This document shows positions 48,201-58,987 of a stretch of DNA of 64,000 bases, piece after piece. A program made the translations under genes and the position numbers. Under the pieces are notes generated by a model. It was not told where the DNA came from, ran no database searches, and was given only the letters and a program-made list of their open reading frames with translations. Origin of the DNA: Cymbomonas tetramitiformis (Eukaryota > Chlorophyta > Pyramimonadophyceae > Pyramimonadales > Pyramimonadaceae); assembly GCA_001247695.2 (NCBI GenBank), contig LGRX02027154.1, positions 44,775 through 108,774 of the forward strand. Direction: 5' to 3'. The number at the start of each line of letters is the position of its first letter. Position 1 is the first letter of the stretch.

Positions 48201-51200
48201 GCTTTGGCATCTGGAGGGGTGCGCTGTGCATGCGCAACCGCGGCGACGCAGCTTTGGCATCTGGAGGGGTGCGCTGTGCATGCGCAACCGCCGCGACGCA
48301 GCTTTGGCATCTGGAGGGGTGCGCTGTGCATGCACATAGCCGCAGCGGCCTTGGCTTTGGCATCTGGAGGGTGCGCTGTGCATGCGCAACCCGCGACGGC
48401 AGCAACTTTGGCATCTGGAGGGTGCGCTGTGCATGCGCAGCCGCGAGCGACGCAGCTTTGGCATCTGGGAGGGGTGCGCTGTGCATGCGCAACGCGACGC
48501 AACTTTGGGCATCTGGAGAGAGGTGCGCTGTGCATGCGCAGCAGCGGCGACGCAGCTTTGGCATCTGGAGAAGGTATTGCATGCGCAACAGCGGCGGTAC
48601 CCAACTTTAGCATCTGGAGAGGTGCGCTGTGCATGTAACCGCGGCGACGCTTTGGCATCTGGAGGGGTGCGCTGTGCATGCGCAACCGCGGCGACGCAGC
48701 TTTGGCATCTGGAGGGGTGCGCTGTGCATGCGCAACCGCGGCGACGCAGCTTTGGCATCTGGAGGGGTGCGCTGTGCATGCGCAACCGCGGCGACGCAGC
48801 TTTGGCATCTGGAGGGGTGCGCTGTGCATGCGCAACCGCGGCGACGCAGCTTTGGCATCTGGAGGGGTGCGCTGTGCATGCGCAACCGCGGCGGCACCGC
48901 TATCACACTTCCATCACGGCTATCATACTTCCATTCCACGAATATTCTGTGCATTGCGGGCTTACATACGTTTTGCAGTCGCATGACGGAGGACTGTGGA
49001 CTTCCTCTGGCATTGAAAGGGTGGGGGCTGCCGGCTATCCCCAGTTTACCTGAAAGCACGGTACGAAGGCGGTCGTGAGTGCCCTCCCGATCCAACCACA
49101 CGTCCGACAGCACCACAAAAAGCTCGCTTGCCGCAGACTTCTCCATCTTCTCTTCGATCTCCGCGATTTCATCCGGGGATACAGCTTGCCCCCCGAAGAA
49201 ATTCTCCTCGCCAGTCACCTCCCTGTAGGCCGGCAATCCCGGTGAGCCCGCGGCGGCGCTGGAGGAGTCTCCGTGTCCCACACGGGTGCCACGGCGGCGC
49301 TGGAGGAGTCTCCGTGTCCCACACGGGTGCCACAGCGGCGCTGGAGGAGTCTCCGTGTCCCACACGGGTGCCACGGCGGCGCTGGAGGAGTCTCCGTGTC
49401 CCACACGGGTGCCACGGCGGCGCTGGAGGAGTCTCCGTGTCCCACACGGGTGCCACGGCGGCGCTGGAGGAGTCTCCGTGTCCCACACGGGTGCCACGGC
49501 GGCGCTGGAGGAGTCTCCGTGTCCCACACGGGTGCCACGGCGGCGCTGGAGGAGTCTCCGTGTCCCACACGGGTGCCACGGCGGCGCTGGAGGAGTCTCC
49601 GTGTCCCACACGGGTGCCACGGCGGCGCTGGAGGAGTCTCCGTGTCCCACACGGGTGCCACGGCGGCGCTGGAGGAGTCTCCGTGTCCCACACGGGTGCC
49701 ACGGCGGCGCTGGAGGAGTCTCCGTGTCCCACACGGGTGCCACGGCGGCGCTGGAGGAGTCTCCGTGTCCCACACGGGTGCCACCGGCAGCGCTGCGCTG
49801 TGTGGTCGGTGGGTATGCTGGGAAAGCAGCAAAACTCCTTCGCGTAGCTGCAACACTTTCCAAGATCTGGGAGGACTAAGGGGGTGGTCCCAGACCCGCC
49901 CAGTGGCCTGGTGTGTGATGCCGAGGAAAACATTCTTGCACTAGCGGGGGGAGGGAGGGGCACTGCCACTTATCGGACACCTCAGTTCGAAACTCGACCG
50001 ACGCCTGGAGCGATTTGAGCAGCAAAAAGTGCAGCGGGGCGCAGGTGGGGGGTCCTCTTGGGGCGCACGCGAAGGCTTCTCTGGTCTCGAGGGGCGGGAG
50101 CCCCAACACGCTCACGTGGAAAATGCCGTCCTGCCCGAGCTCGCCTTCGGCGACCACACCACAATTTTCGGTGAAGAGCCCGGTTGTGGTAAGAGCGTGG
50201 GAGATATCCACCGGGACGGCACCGGATGGATCCTCCACGAACAGCTTCCCGTCCTCGATCTCACTCAACATACCTAGGATGAATTTCGTCTCCCCGATGC
50301 AGCCGGCGAGCCCTTGGATTTGGGTTAGCTGCGCGCGGAGACACTCAGGAACCTCAGAGAGAGTTCCGAGGACTCAGGATCATGCTCAACTCACAGATGA
50401 GAACATTAGTAACCCGCGCGTTCAGCGTTGAGGGGCGGAACAAGTTGGGAACTCGCTCCCTTCGACAAGCAAAAACCGTACGCAGTGTTGATAACTCATT
50501 GATCGTTATCCAAGAAGTTCGCGAATCGCGAAATTGGTATTGCGCAGTAGAGTGATAGCTCACAGTAGGAGCTCTCAAGCTTCGGAAAACTTTGAAAAGT
50601 ACGAGAGCGCAAGAAGGCCCCCACCTCGCACCAGTCCCTCTTCACAGCCCCGAATTCGAGCGACGGCTTGTTGAAAAGAACGTTTCTCTGAACCCGATGT
50701 TGCAATATTGATAAACGATCTCTGTATATTGATATTTTTGATTCGGCGTTTCCAAAGAGGTTCGTGGTCTCGGATTTCGACCTGAGATATACATATTATG
50801 CATCAGCTACAAGTTTGAATTCTTTCCAAAAGAATGTGCTGGCCAATAGCGCAAAAGACATTGGCACGAAGGATATATTGCAGGTTCGCCTTTCGCGCAC
50901 CTCCAGAAGTGTTTGCGGATTGGATCATAATGAAATTTTGGAACCTCGAAAGCACTTATGATTTGAACTGAGCTATCTTCTTCAATATCTGGCTCTAGCA
51001 AGAGTGCGATTATATCTTCTACTGTTTCTTCCGTGGGTATTGTCGTTGACACTGTTTTATGCAAAAGCGGGCAAAACACTTAGCTCACAACAACACGAGC
51101 AGCGGAAAATGCAGGTTCCTGTAAGCGGGCAGAAACACGTTGACAAAGTCTCCTAAAACGATTCTCAAGAACGACATAGAAGAATCCAATATCTCGAATA

Positions 51201-51429
51201 ACAGTTATCAAAAAAGATGCAGACAGAGCGAGGGAGCGAGAAGTACGGTGGAAGCCTAGAACCCACGATTCTTTTTTTCCAGTTCCTGAAGCACTTGCTG
51301 GCTTGCTGCTTCAACTTCAAGCCCAGAATCAACTACGTAAGCGGCAACCAACTTAATAGACTCTCTTCTCAATCCAATACCATGGCGACGAAATTCTGTA
51401 TGAAGTCTCTTCTGCAGTTCCATCGACAT
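45286..51429 (-). CDS. POLE2: DNA polymerase epsilon subunit B (POLE2/DPB2 family)
   Basis: Minus-strand exons: 51267-51429, 50901-51051, 50625-50721, 50069-50352, 49050-49222, 47730-47831, 47138-47312, 46744-46834, 45908-46021, and tentatively 45286-45417; all phases agree (~493 residues; animal POLE2 is ~527). The start MSMELQKRLHTEF is family-like. Recognisable order: N-terminal helical domain (RRHGIGLRRESIKLVA; IISAFEVPKFHYDPIRKHFW), the OB-fold (FILGMLSEIEDGKLFVEDPS; VVAEGELGQDGIFHVSVLG), then the inactivated calcineurin-like phosphoesterase domain (ENFFGG, FVVLSDVWLDRE, LFIFIGNFTSRYVG, FIFVPGPSDPSPSQ, TNPCR-IRFFTQEIVIFRED, LGQGHLCPLP, PVYWEFDHAMRLYSAP). It is the essential non-catalytic subunit of leading-strand polymerase epsilon in the nucleus. 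The last exon (LALALADHRWGHE) fits the family only weakly. Confidence 0.92.
45833..45961 (-). repeat. Duplicated 54-bp exon cassette in POLE2 (75-bp tandem duplication)
   Basis: Minus-strand copy 1 (45908-45961) encodes PVYWEFDHAMRLYSAPHV and copy 2 (45833-45886) encodes LLYGEFDHAMRLDSAPCV. Both are followed by a GTGCGT donor. The 21 nt between them begin GT and end AG. Copy 1 keeps the family-typical PVYW; copy 2 does not. Confidence 0.85.
46160..46290 (+). repeat. 28-bp minisatellite, about 4.5 copies
   Basis: Unit CCCCACCACTCACCATGCCA followed by ATGCAGAT, in POLE2 intron 8. Confidence 0.95.
46305..46628 (+). repeat. Irregular ~27-32-bp minisatellite
   Basis: Units built on GCGCAGCATCTCATTGCGGA followed by TCCACG or TCAATGGCA, about eleven degenerate copies, in POLE2 intron 8 beside the 28-bp array. 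Confidence 0.9.
48046..48895 (-). repeat. 50-bp minisatellite, about 17 copies
   Basis: Unit CGCAGCTTTGGCATCTGGAG followed by GGGTGCGCTGTGCATGCGCA and ACCGCGGCGA. Outer copies are near-identical; the central ones (48330-48640) are degenerate. Intronic in POLE2 (between exons 49050-49222 and 47730-47831). Open frames over it on both strands are repeat artefacts. Confidence 0.97.
49249..49784 (-). repeat. 41-bp minisatellite, 13 near-identical copies
   Basis: Unit CGGCGGCGCTGGAGGAGTCT followed by CCGTGTCCCACACGGGTGCCA. In POLE2 intron 4, starting 27 bp from the exon edge at 49222. Period 41 cycles all frames, giving long spurious open frames on both strands. Confidence 0.98.
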
Positions 51430-51599
51430 CTTGTTAGTAAAATGGGACAGATGTTTCAAAAGTTCGCATATGTAAGAGTTTTCACAAGAAAACACTGTCG
51501 CCACAAGTCTTCGCGCCTTTTCAGAGAGTCGACAAGATTCGAGATGTGACACCTGTTACAAGTCGAAGTGTGTAGTGTCACCATCCGATCGCCATCGCC

Positions 51600-52000
51600 A
51601 TGACATGACATGACATGACATGACAATGACGATGACAATTACAATGACAATGACAATGATAATGATAATGACAATGATAATGACAATGATAATGACAATG
51701 ACAATGACAATGATAATGACAATGACAATGACAATGATAATGACAATGACAATGACAATGACAATGACGATGACAATGACGATGACGATGACGATGACGA
51801 TGACAATGCCAATGCCTATGACATATGCCAATGCCAATGACGATGCCATATGCTAATGCCAATGCCAATGCCAATGACAACGACAATGACAATGACCATG
51901 ACCATGACCATGACAATGACAATGACATTACATGACATGACATTACATGACATTACATGACATGACATTACATGACATTACATGACATTACATGACATAC
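51600..52000 (+). repeat. Hexanucleotide TGACAA/TGATAA/TGACGA microsatellite field with TGACATTACA tail
   Basis: Long run of six-base units (ACAATG, ATAATG, ACGATG) passing into CATGACATTA repeats. It lies upstream of POLE2, about 170 bp from its start codon. Confidence 0.97.
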
Positions 52001-52424
52001 AGCGTCGTCTTAGAGTTGTAATGAAACCTCACATTTGCACTCATATGCTGCATCGGTCGGTAGATCGAATCCCCCGCCCGTCGCGTGACACGAGCTGAGC
52101 CGCTCACGAGACCCGCCTTGCATGTTGTGAAGAGCACTTCTCGCGTTCCGCCAGTGTAAAGAGTTGTTTCAGCGGTGTTAATTAATGAGTAGATTAGGAA
52201 CATCCGCAGCATGCTAGCACCAAAATATGTTGCATACGACATACTTTGGGCGCTAGGTAACTTGCCCGCTCGGATTTGGGTCACTCGAAGCGGATCTTGG
52301 GGTCCTCGCTTCGAGTGGCGAGGCGGTAAACGCCATCCTCGAAACGCCATTCTCTTGGCGTTCTGGCCAAGGGAGTGGCTGTCAGGGATATGACGGATGA
52401 CATATGTGTCATACGTGGCATACC

Positions 52425-52705
52425 TGTCATACATGTCATGTCATGTCATGTCATGTCATGTCATATGTTATAATGACATACAGTCGTCGAGTATTGTCAG
52501 TACGGTCGACTATGACATGTACAGTTGTCAGGGTTATGACCGATGACATATGTGTCATACGTGTCATACATGTCATACCATGTCATGTCATGTCATGTCA
52601 TGTCATGTCATGTCGTGTCGTGTCATGTCATATATTATAATGACATGCAGTCGTCAGCACGGTCGACTATGACATGTACAGTCATATCATTTGTCATTCA
52701 CTCAC
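52425..52705 (+). repeat. TGTCA pentanucleotide arrays in two related blocks
   Basis: Two blocks with CATGTCATGTCATGTCATGT, each following GATGACATATGTGTCATACG and followed by TATAATGACAT(A/G)CAGTCGTC. The second block is a duplicate of the first. The pentamer is the reverse complement of TGACA seen at 51.6-52.0 kb. Confidence 0.95.
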
Positions 52706-52890
52706 CTTGAGTGACACCTGTCATCGAAAGGCCCGGAACTCGCATTGAGATGGCAAAGCGAGATGAAGTCTTGAAGAACCGAAGTGTTCGGAGAAGACTC
52801 ATCTTCGCTTCAAGCATGAACTGAACAAGCATGCGGGTATCACATGGCTTATTCGATCGGCCGATACCGTTGTTCACCCAATGCCTCGGG

Positions 52891-53179
52891 CAGGGTAGAA
52901 GTCTTCCAAAATTCTTTACGGCCCGTAAACTATAGTTCCGCTGGCCCGCTTTCGGCCAAAACGGTCAAGGAAGAAAAATGCCCGCCGCAGGCGCGAAATT
53001 TTGAAATTAAGTATGGGGGTTTGATGAAAAGTGACATTAAATGCCTATATTTTTTGCCGAAGTTTGGCCGGCTCATATTTTTATGCGGCCCGGGGGCGAA
53101 AGCCCCTTCGGCCCGCTTTCGGCCCGGAGCGAGCTTCTGCGGCCCCGGGCCGGCCCGCCACGGTAAGACTTCTACCCTG
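52891..53179. mobile_element. 289-bp hAT-type MITE with 8-bp target-site duplication
   Basis: Terminal inverted repeats CAGGGTAGAAGTCTT at 52891 and its reverse complement ending at 53179. Flanked on both sides by GCCTCGGG (52883-52890 and 53180-53187). CAGGG-type ends and 8-bp duplications are characteristic of hAT transposons. No coding sequence; the interior holds several CGGCCCG inverted motifs. Confidence 0.92.
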
Positions 53180-53278
53180 GCCTCGGGTTCACAACCCAAT
53201 GCGAGAACAGGTGTTCCGCTCGGTGAAAACAAACTGGCTAAGCTCCCATAAACAGTCCGGCCGAGTGCTTTTATCATG

Positions 53279-56200
53279 CTCAGGACCTGTGAACCACTTT
53301 GGTGAGGCCACCTCACGAAAGTGGTGCACGAAAGTGGTTTTCCACTTTTGTGAATCACCAAACTAGGTTTCGTGATTCACCAAAGGGTGCGGATCTTCAC
53401 CAAAGTGATCTCGGTCGATGCGAATACTAAAGTCGCGGATCGATGGAAAGATCTCGACGAGGCGCATCTTTTTGTCAGAAATCGAGTATTCGCATCGACC
53501 GAGTACACTTTGGTGAGCCAAAAACCCTTAATTCCACTTTCGTGAGTACCTTTCGTAGGGGGGGTATCCCTTAGGGCTTCTAGGGTCGAAGGGGGTAGAG
53601 AACCGATTTTCACTCTCAAGAGTGCTTCGAACCGCAAGATTCACATTTTAGATGGATCAATCTGGCGGTGAAAGCAGAATTTTGCCTGGGGTATAAAACG
53701 TATACTGGACAAAATGTCATATAAATTGAACGTAATGATTTTGAAGATCTCGGGGCGATATCTTGAAATTCATTGGATACATTCGCTATTTGTGCATATT
53801 CCATTGGTTTAAATGCAGGTCTTATGGTCGCGAAGACGGTGTCTCGTCAGCAATAATCCACGTTTTTATTGGTGATGATCTGCTGAGGGTATTCACAAAT
53901 ACTGTAGTCCGAAAGCGTCAAAGCTTGTTGTCAAGACTAAGAACATGCAAAGACTATGATAACTCTGTATCATGTGGAACGCGACAATCGTGGGTGACAC
54001 AGCGCACCGGCTATTGATGCGTTTCCTCTTTTTCTGGGGGACGACGGTGTCCTCAACTGTCTTGAGTGTACCTTGCCACGTCTATTGGGCATCATGAAAA
54101 GCAATTCAGTAGACCTGGTTCACTGAGCTATAGGGATCTCGGGATGTCGCGCAACCATGCAAAATAGTTGACAGTGTATGAAGCAAGTCAACCTAAAATT
54201 GTCAAGGCACGCTTGGTCCCTTCTCATCAAGGAATATACACTGGAACTAGCAAGTGCAAGGGACCATTACTACTAGTGGGAAGCACTAGTGTAGTATACG
54301 CACCGTGTAGTATTCACTCAGAACCCTTAAGAGCTCCGGTTCGGAGTTTCGGTATTTAGCCCTCATCAACTGGTGGCCAGGTGCATATAGATATCCAAGT
54401 TTGTGTATAGTGTCACGGTGGGCAGCACTCTCTCTGATGGCAAGAGGCTGCACTCCGGCCAACACTTTCTTGTTGTTGGCATCTTTAGTTTTTGGAAGCC
54501 CTGATTTAGGGATTAGAATCGGAGTCATTCAGATGCAAACAATGTTGTGAAAACAACGAACGGAATATAGGTAAAAGAGCTATCAACATTGTGACAGCAG
54601 GGAGCACATCTGCGAGAACAGCCGTAATACTTACCGAAACGCTTCACCTCACCGTCCGTTGGATATGGTACCTGAGTAGCAGGAAGCAAATCTACCGGAT
54701 ATTATGTTCTAGATTGAGCACGGGGTGGACAAGGATGCAATGTAAGTGTGCAAGGAAACACGCACTCCGTTGTTCATTTTGTTAGCCTCGCGAGGTCCTC
54801 GCGAGATCCAAATAGAAACGAAGGAACTCATTGTTAAAGCTCAAGCACTCACCTGCGGACGATATGACGCTGTGGCCTGGGTCACCTTTGTCCATACGCC
54901 ATCACCAAACTTTTGAGTCGACCAAAATAAAGGCCCAAGGTCGGTGTCCATCCGCTCTTCTGAACCGAATTTAAACAACTTGTTCAAAAGGTCGATGTGA
55001 GGAGACTTGGGCAAATGGTGGCATTCGCGCCACCCAGGCTGTTGATCCAAGAAATGTAATGGGTTGTGAACGTTAGCTGCGGCAACAGTTGCCACAGAGG
55101 TGAGACGAAATGCAACTATGGTGAGGAGGCTATCAATTCCACGCGCTAGTATCTGCTTGTCTGCCCAAGGCGGAAAACAGCAGCGGTGTGTGATGTCTTT
55201 CCAGAGTGGTCCGATGGTATTTTCGTCCCAATCCTCGGGATAAAACTTAGGCACTACATCAATGGCAGCGGCTATTTTCGACATGCCTTTCTCTTTGATG
55301 AATCTGCCTGACTGTGGTTCTGTTGCGCGTGAAGGGCGAATAATCGGAAAGTCGGCCAGAAGAATGGCGTTGTTGAACTTGTGGGATAGGTACTCAGCAA
55401 AACCAGCAGGCGGCAAAACCAAGTCTGTGACAAGGAAATCACATGTTTTCGTTACCCTAAGGCAGCCCTCCTTCTGAAACCAATCATGAGTCAATAAGTG
55501 GTCAATAGTGGGATCCGAAATGCTCGCGACTCTTGAATTATCGTCGGAACTATCTGTGTTCTGGAATCTAAAGCGCTCTATTTCTAGCACTCGAGACACT
55601 CTCGTTCTCGCTCCGCCTGACAAACGGCCTGAAGCTACGATTTTAACGTTGGCCTTGTCTACATAGCAACACTGCGACAATTCGCCGGCTGAAATACCGT
55701 CAAAAATTACCTCACGCGTCCCAAGTCCTAAGGACCACTGTGACACGTTCGTTGGGAGGCCATGAGCTGGCTCGGGTTCTTTCTCTGTGTCCTTCAGCCA
55801 GTCCGGCAATTCCATATCTTCATTGCATGCGCCAGCGGACACATCGTCATTGCCCCCAGAACCCTCTGAAACATTGGATTCCTCGTGCGAATGCGTCCCA
55901 GACAAAGTTTCCCCGTCCTCGGCGGTATCAGACCCTGAGTCGGCATCGCCACTTGCGACACTTATGGACATATCACTTAGCCCAGTGGCATCAGATCTCC
56001 TCGCATCCAAATCACCATTGCGCTGAAATACGAACAACTCTTCGTCGTCTGAACACTCCTCAAACTCATCAGCAACTGAGTCAACTACTGCGGATCCTGT
56101 GATAGCCTGAACTCCACGGTGCTTAAATACTTCCGTGTGTCCTGACACGCTATCTGATAATGGCTCTGAAGCTGGCGTGTTTGGGTTCTCATTCTCAGAC

Positions 56201-56680
56201 ATTTCTAGGCACTTGAATTTGAACTATACGAGGCTCTCGGCGAAATCAAACACCACTGCAGTGATGTCTTGCTTGCTGAAGAATTTCAAACTAGTCATCA
56301 AGCAACGGGGGAGACCGTGTACCGATTGAAGCTTCACCATTAGATCGAATGACTGAGTGCGTTTGAGTGGAGGATCTGAATTTCGTAAAGATATTTAATT
56401 CAAACGACCCCATCTCTTCGAGGTCGACGCGAGAAATGGAACCCGCGATTGAAGAAGTGACAAGTGTTTCTCTCTCCTGATTCCCATCGCCACTCCTACG
56501 TGGAAGAGGCATGCCATGTCAGAAAAACGGTCTATCCCAAATCTGATTTATATGTAGATATTTCGAAAATAATTAATATACCGAGCGCGTTACGTGTTAC
56601 AAGCAGTGTGGATTTTATGAACCACTTTCGCGCACCACTTTCGCGAGGTGGCCTCACCAAAGTGGTTCACAGGTCCCGAG
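53279..56680 (-). mobile_element. 3.4-kb DNA transposon with ~60-bp terminal inverted repeats
   Basis: Ends CTCAGGACCTGTGAACCACT (left) and the reverse complement of CTCGGGACCTGTGAACCACT (right) match over ~60 bp with a few mismatches. Flanked by TG or TGC on both sides (53277-53279 and 56681-56683). The intact site is seen in LTR2 at about 57641, which lacks the insertion. The left subterminal region repeats CACTTTCGTGA/CACTTTGGTGA motifs and has an internal hairpin (CTCGGTCGATGCGAATAC at 53411 and its complement near 53485). It carries one large ORF. The superfamily is not assigned. Confidence 0.85.
54853..56202 (-). CDS. Large ORF of the 3.4-kb transposon (putative transposase or accessory protein, exon 1)
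   Basis: ATG at 56202, open for 450 codons to a strong donor (CAG then GTGAGT after 54853). The N-terminal ~170 residues are acidic and Ser/Thr-rich (SISVASGDADSGSDTAEDGE). A folded-looking part follows (VTKTCDFLVTDLVLPPAGFA, LLADFPIIRPSRA, WDENTIGPLWKDITHRCCFP, GIDSLLTIVAFRLTSVATVA). Without splicing it stops four codons later. A possible second exon starts at acceptor AAATCAG near 54500 (GFQKLKMPTTRK, phase 0). No DDE/D triad, zinc finger or known family was identified; the transposase role rests only on its position between the inverted repeats. Confidence 0.6.
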
Positions 56681-57779
56681 TGCATCTCGGAAACCCGGAT
56701 AGTACGAAGTGATGACTGACAGTACAGTACTACTGTACTGTCATCCTAGCTACTAGCGGAGTCACGGTTCCGATCAGAGACGGGTCAGGCTAGGGGCTAT
56801 CAGAGCCCATAATAATAACCCTGAACCTAAAGTCCAGCACACCACCCGGAGCTGTGACTGTAGCCAATAGGGCTAGGCAAGCGGAGCTAACTAAACAGAT
56901 AACAAACAGCACTTTACTGGAAACAGATATACTTCTAGCTGGGTGCCCGGGGACTTGTCCCGGCACAACCCACCACTGCGGCTAAGGCTAATCACACCAC
57001 CAGGATTTGAAATAAGCAGACTCTAGCCACTGTAAAGCCGGTCGGCATAGCCGAGTTCAGCTGACGGATTCCAAGGCAGGAAAACATCTGAAGTAAGTTG
57101 AGATGAGACACCATAAATGTTGACACCACCAGACCCAAGTGGGTCAGGCGGATCCCAGAGTGGAGTGGCAAAATCATCAGATTGCAAAGCCGCTGAGGTC
57201 GATTGAGAAAAGAATTGTGCCACATCCCGCGGCGGCAATGACGAACCAGCGGTAACCACAGGCGGGCAAGGAGAATCCAGCACCGCATCACCGGGATGAA
57301 CTGCACCGTAGCCGTAGGTGGCTCCGGGCTCAACCAGGCCCCTGACACCACCGCCGACCACGAGGGTCGGCATCGCCGTAGCACTGAAGAGAAACGTAGC
57401 CACCATGAAAAGAGTGAGCGCAAATTCACCGATGCCAAATGGCCTGGAGCCTCTGGGGACTCCGAACCGCCGAAATGCTGCAGCCGTCGGCGGTGCACCC
57501 CCCTCAATTTCAGTCAGGCAGACACCAGGAGCGCAGTGGAAGCGTGGTGGGCCCATAACCTGCGAGAACAGGTGTTCCGCTCGGTGAAAACAAACTGGCT
57601 AAGCTCCCATAAACAGTCCGGCCGAGTGCTTTTATCATGCATCTCGGAAACCCGGATAATACGAAGTGATGACTGACAGTACAGTACTACTGTACTGTCA
57701 TCCTAGCTACTAGCGGAGTCACGGTTCCGATCAGAGACAGGTCAGGCTACCCTACAAATTATTGCCCCATTCATCCGTG

Positions 57780-58790
57780 TGGATTTGCATATGGACAGCG
57801 TATGGACATCGCAAGGACCCATATGGACAACCGTATGGACGGTCTGGACAGATTTCTGGCGAAACCTTGATGCATATGTAAGAACCATACGGACGACGCG
57901 TAATTGTGGTGTCCATATGAAAATGTCCCATGGACACCGTAAGGATTTCGTATGGACACCGTATGGACGGCCGTATGGACACCGTATGGACAGAACACAT
58001 GTCCACATGGTGTCCATACGCATGGACAGAGGCACTATCCAACCGCACGACAGCGCAGGGACACCGTATGGAAACCCGTATGGATAGCATATGGACGTCG
58101 TAACCGGACGTGCGGACAACGTATGGACTACCGTAAGGACAGCGTATGGATAGCGTATGAACATCACAGTCGCACGTGCGGACACCGTATGTAATGCCGC
58201 AAGGACGGCATATGGACGGCGCATGGACATCGTAAACGTGCGTGCGGATGGCATATGGACTCCCATAAGGACAACGTATGGACGTCGCATGGACATCGTA
58301 ACCGGACGTGCGGACAACGTATGGACCACCGTAAGGACAGCGTATGGATAGCGCATGGACCTCATAATCGCACGTGCGGACACCGTATGTAATCCCGTAA
58401 GGACGGCATATGGACGACGCATGGACATCGTAAACGTGCGTGCGGACGGTATATGGACTCCCATATGGACAACGTATGGACGACGCATGGACATCATAAT
58501 CGCACGTACGGACATCGTATGGACCACCGTAAGGACAGCGTATGGATAGCGCATGGACATTATAATCGCACGTGCGGACACCGTATGTAAATCCGTAAGG
58601 ATGGCATATGGACGACGCATGGACATCGTAAACGTGCGTGCGGACGGCATATGTACTCCCATATGGACAACGTATGGACGACGCATGTACATCATAATCA
58701 CACGTACGGACACCGTGTAGACTACCGTATGGACATCGTAAACGTGCGTGCGGACGGCATATGGACACCCATAAGGACGGTCAATAATAG
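57780..58790 (+). repeat. Subterminal array: GTATGGAC motifs in ~198-bp higher-order units
   Basis: The octamer GTATGGAC and variants (GCATGGAC, ATATGGAC, GTAAGGAC) occur about every 15-20 bp. Larger units repeat every ~198 bp: CGTAAACGTGCGTGCGGA at about 58230, 58430, 58628 and 58738, and GTATGGACNNCCGTAAGGACAG at about 58120, 58318 and 58516. Long open frames across it on the minus strand are repeat artefacts. Confidence 0.9.
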
Positions 58791-58987
58791 ATAGTCCACA
58801 CGCATGGACATCGGTGTCCGTACGTGTGGATAGCTTGTGTTTATAGATATCAATGCGTATGGACGATGCAGTCCACGCGTACGGACATCGGTGTCCGTGC
58901 GCGTGGATAGCTTGTGATACACAAAATATTTACAAGGTACAGGGATACACAAAATATTTACAAAATGTTTACAAAATGTTTTCTAGC

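Larger units (their letters stand above)
53200..57749 (+). mobile_element. TRIM-like small LTR retrotransposon, 5' LTR split by a DNA transposon
   Basis: LTR2 is 57561-57749 (189 bp, starts TGCGAGAACAGG, ends GGTCAGGCTA). LTR1 is the same sequence in two pieces, 53200-53279 and about 56681-56792, separated by the inserted element. Directly after LTR1 lies GGGGCTATCAGAGCCCA, whose TATCAGAGCC core matches the plant-type initiator-methionine tRNA primer-binding site. The internal region is only ~768 bp with no gag-pol, so it is non-autonomous. It has a minus-strand open frame (57023-57556) with a hydrophobic stretch that I do not regard as coding. Target duplication is imperfect (CCCAA versus CCCTA). 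The LTRs contain a palindrome around GTACAGTACTACTGTAC. Confidence 0.75.

Noticed and set aside
48046..48895. CRISPR-like regular repeats
   Set aside because: Units are contiguous with no unique spacers, lie in a eukaryotic intron, and have no cas genes nearby.
48607..49863. Open frame of ~418 codons (minus) and several ~200-240-codon frames on both strands
   Set aside because: They run through 41-bp and 50-bp minisatellites in POLE2 introns; open in all frames because the units lack stops.
51556..51943. Met/Thr-, Ile/Val- and His/Cys-repeat open frames
   Set aside because: Translation of hexanucleotide microsatellite in every frame.
57023..57556. 177-codon minus frame with a hydrophobic segment
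   Set aside because: Inside the non-coding interior of the TRIM-like element, opposite to its inferred transcription; no splice or homology support.
57742..58768. 323- and 338-codon minus-strand open frames with Tyr/Pro/His repeats
   Set aside because: Products of the GTATGGAC subterminal array; overlapping frames are open on the same strand.
57780..58790. Centromeric or ordinary satellite DNA
   Set aside because: The same motif continues through introns and the spacer of two transposon-type genes, which fits subterminal repeats better.
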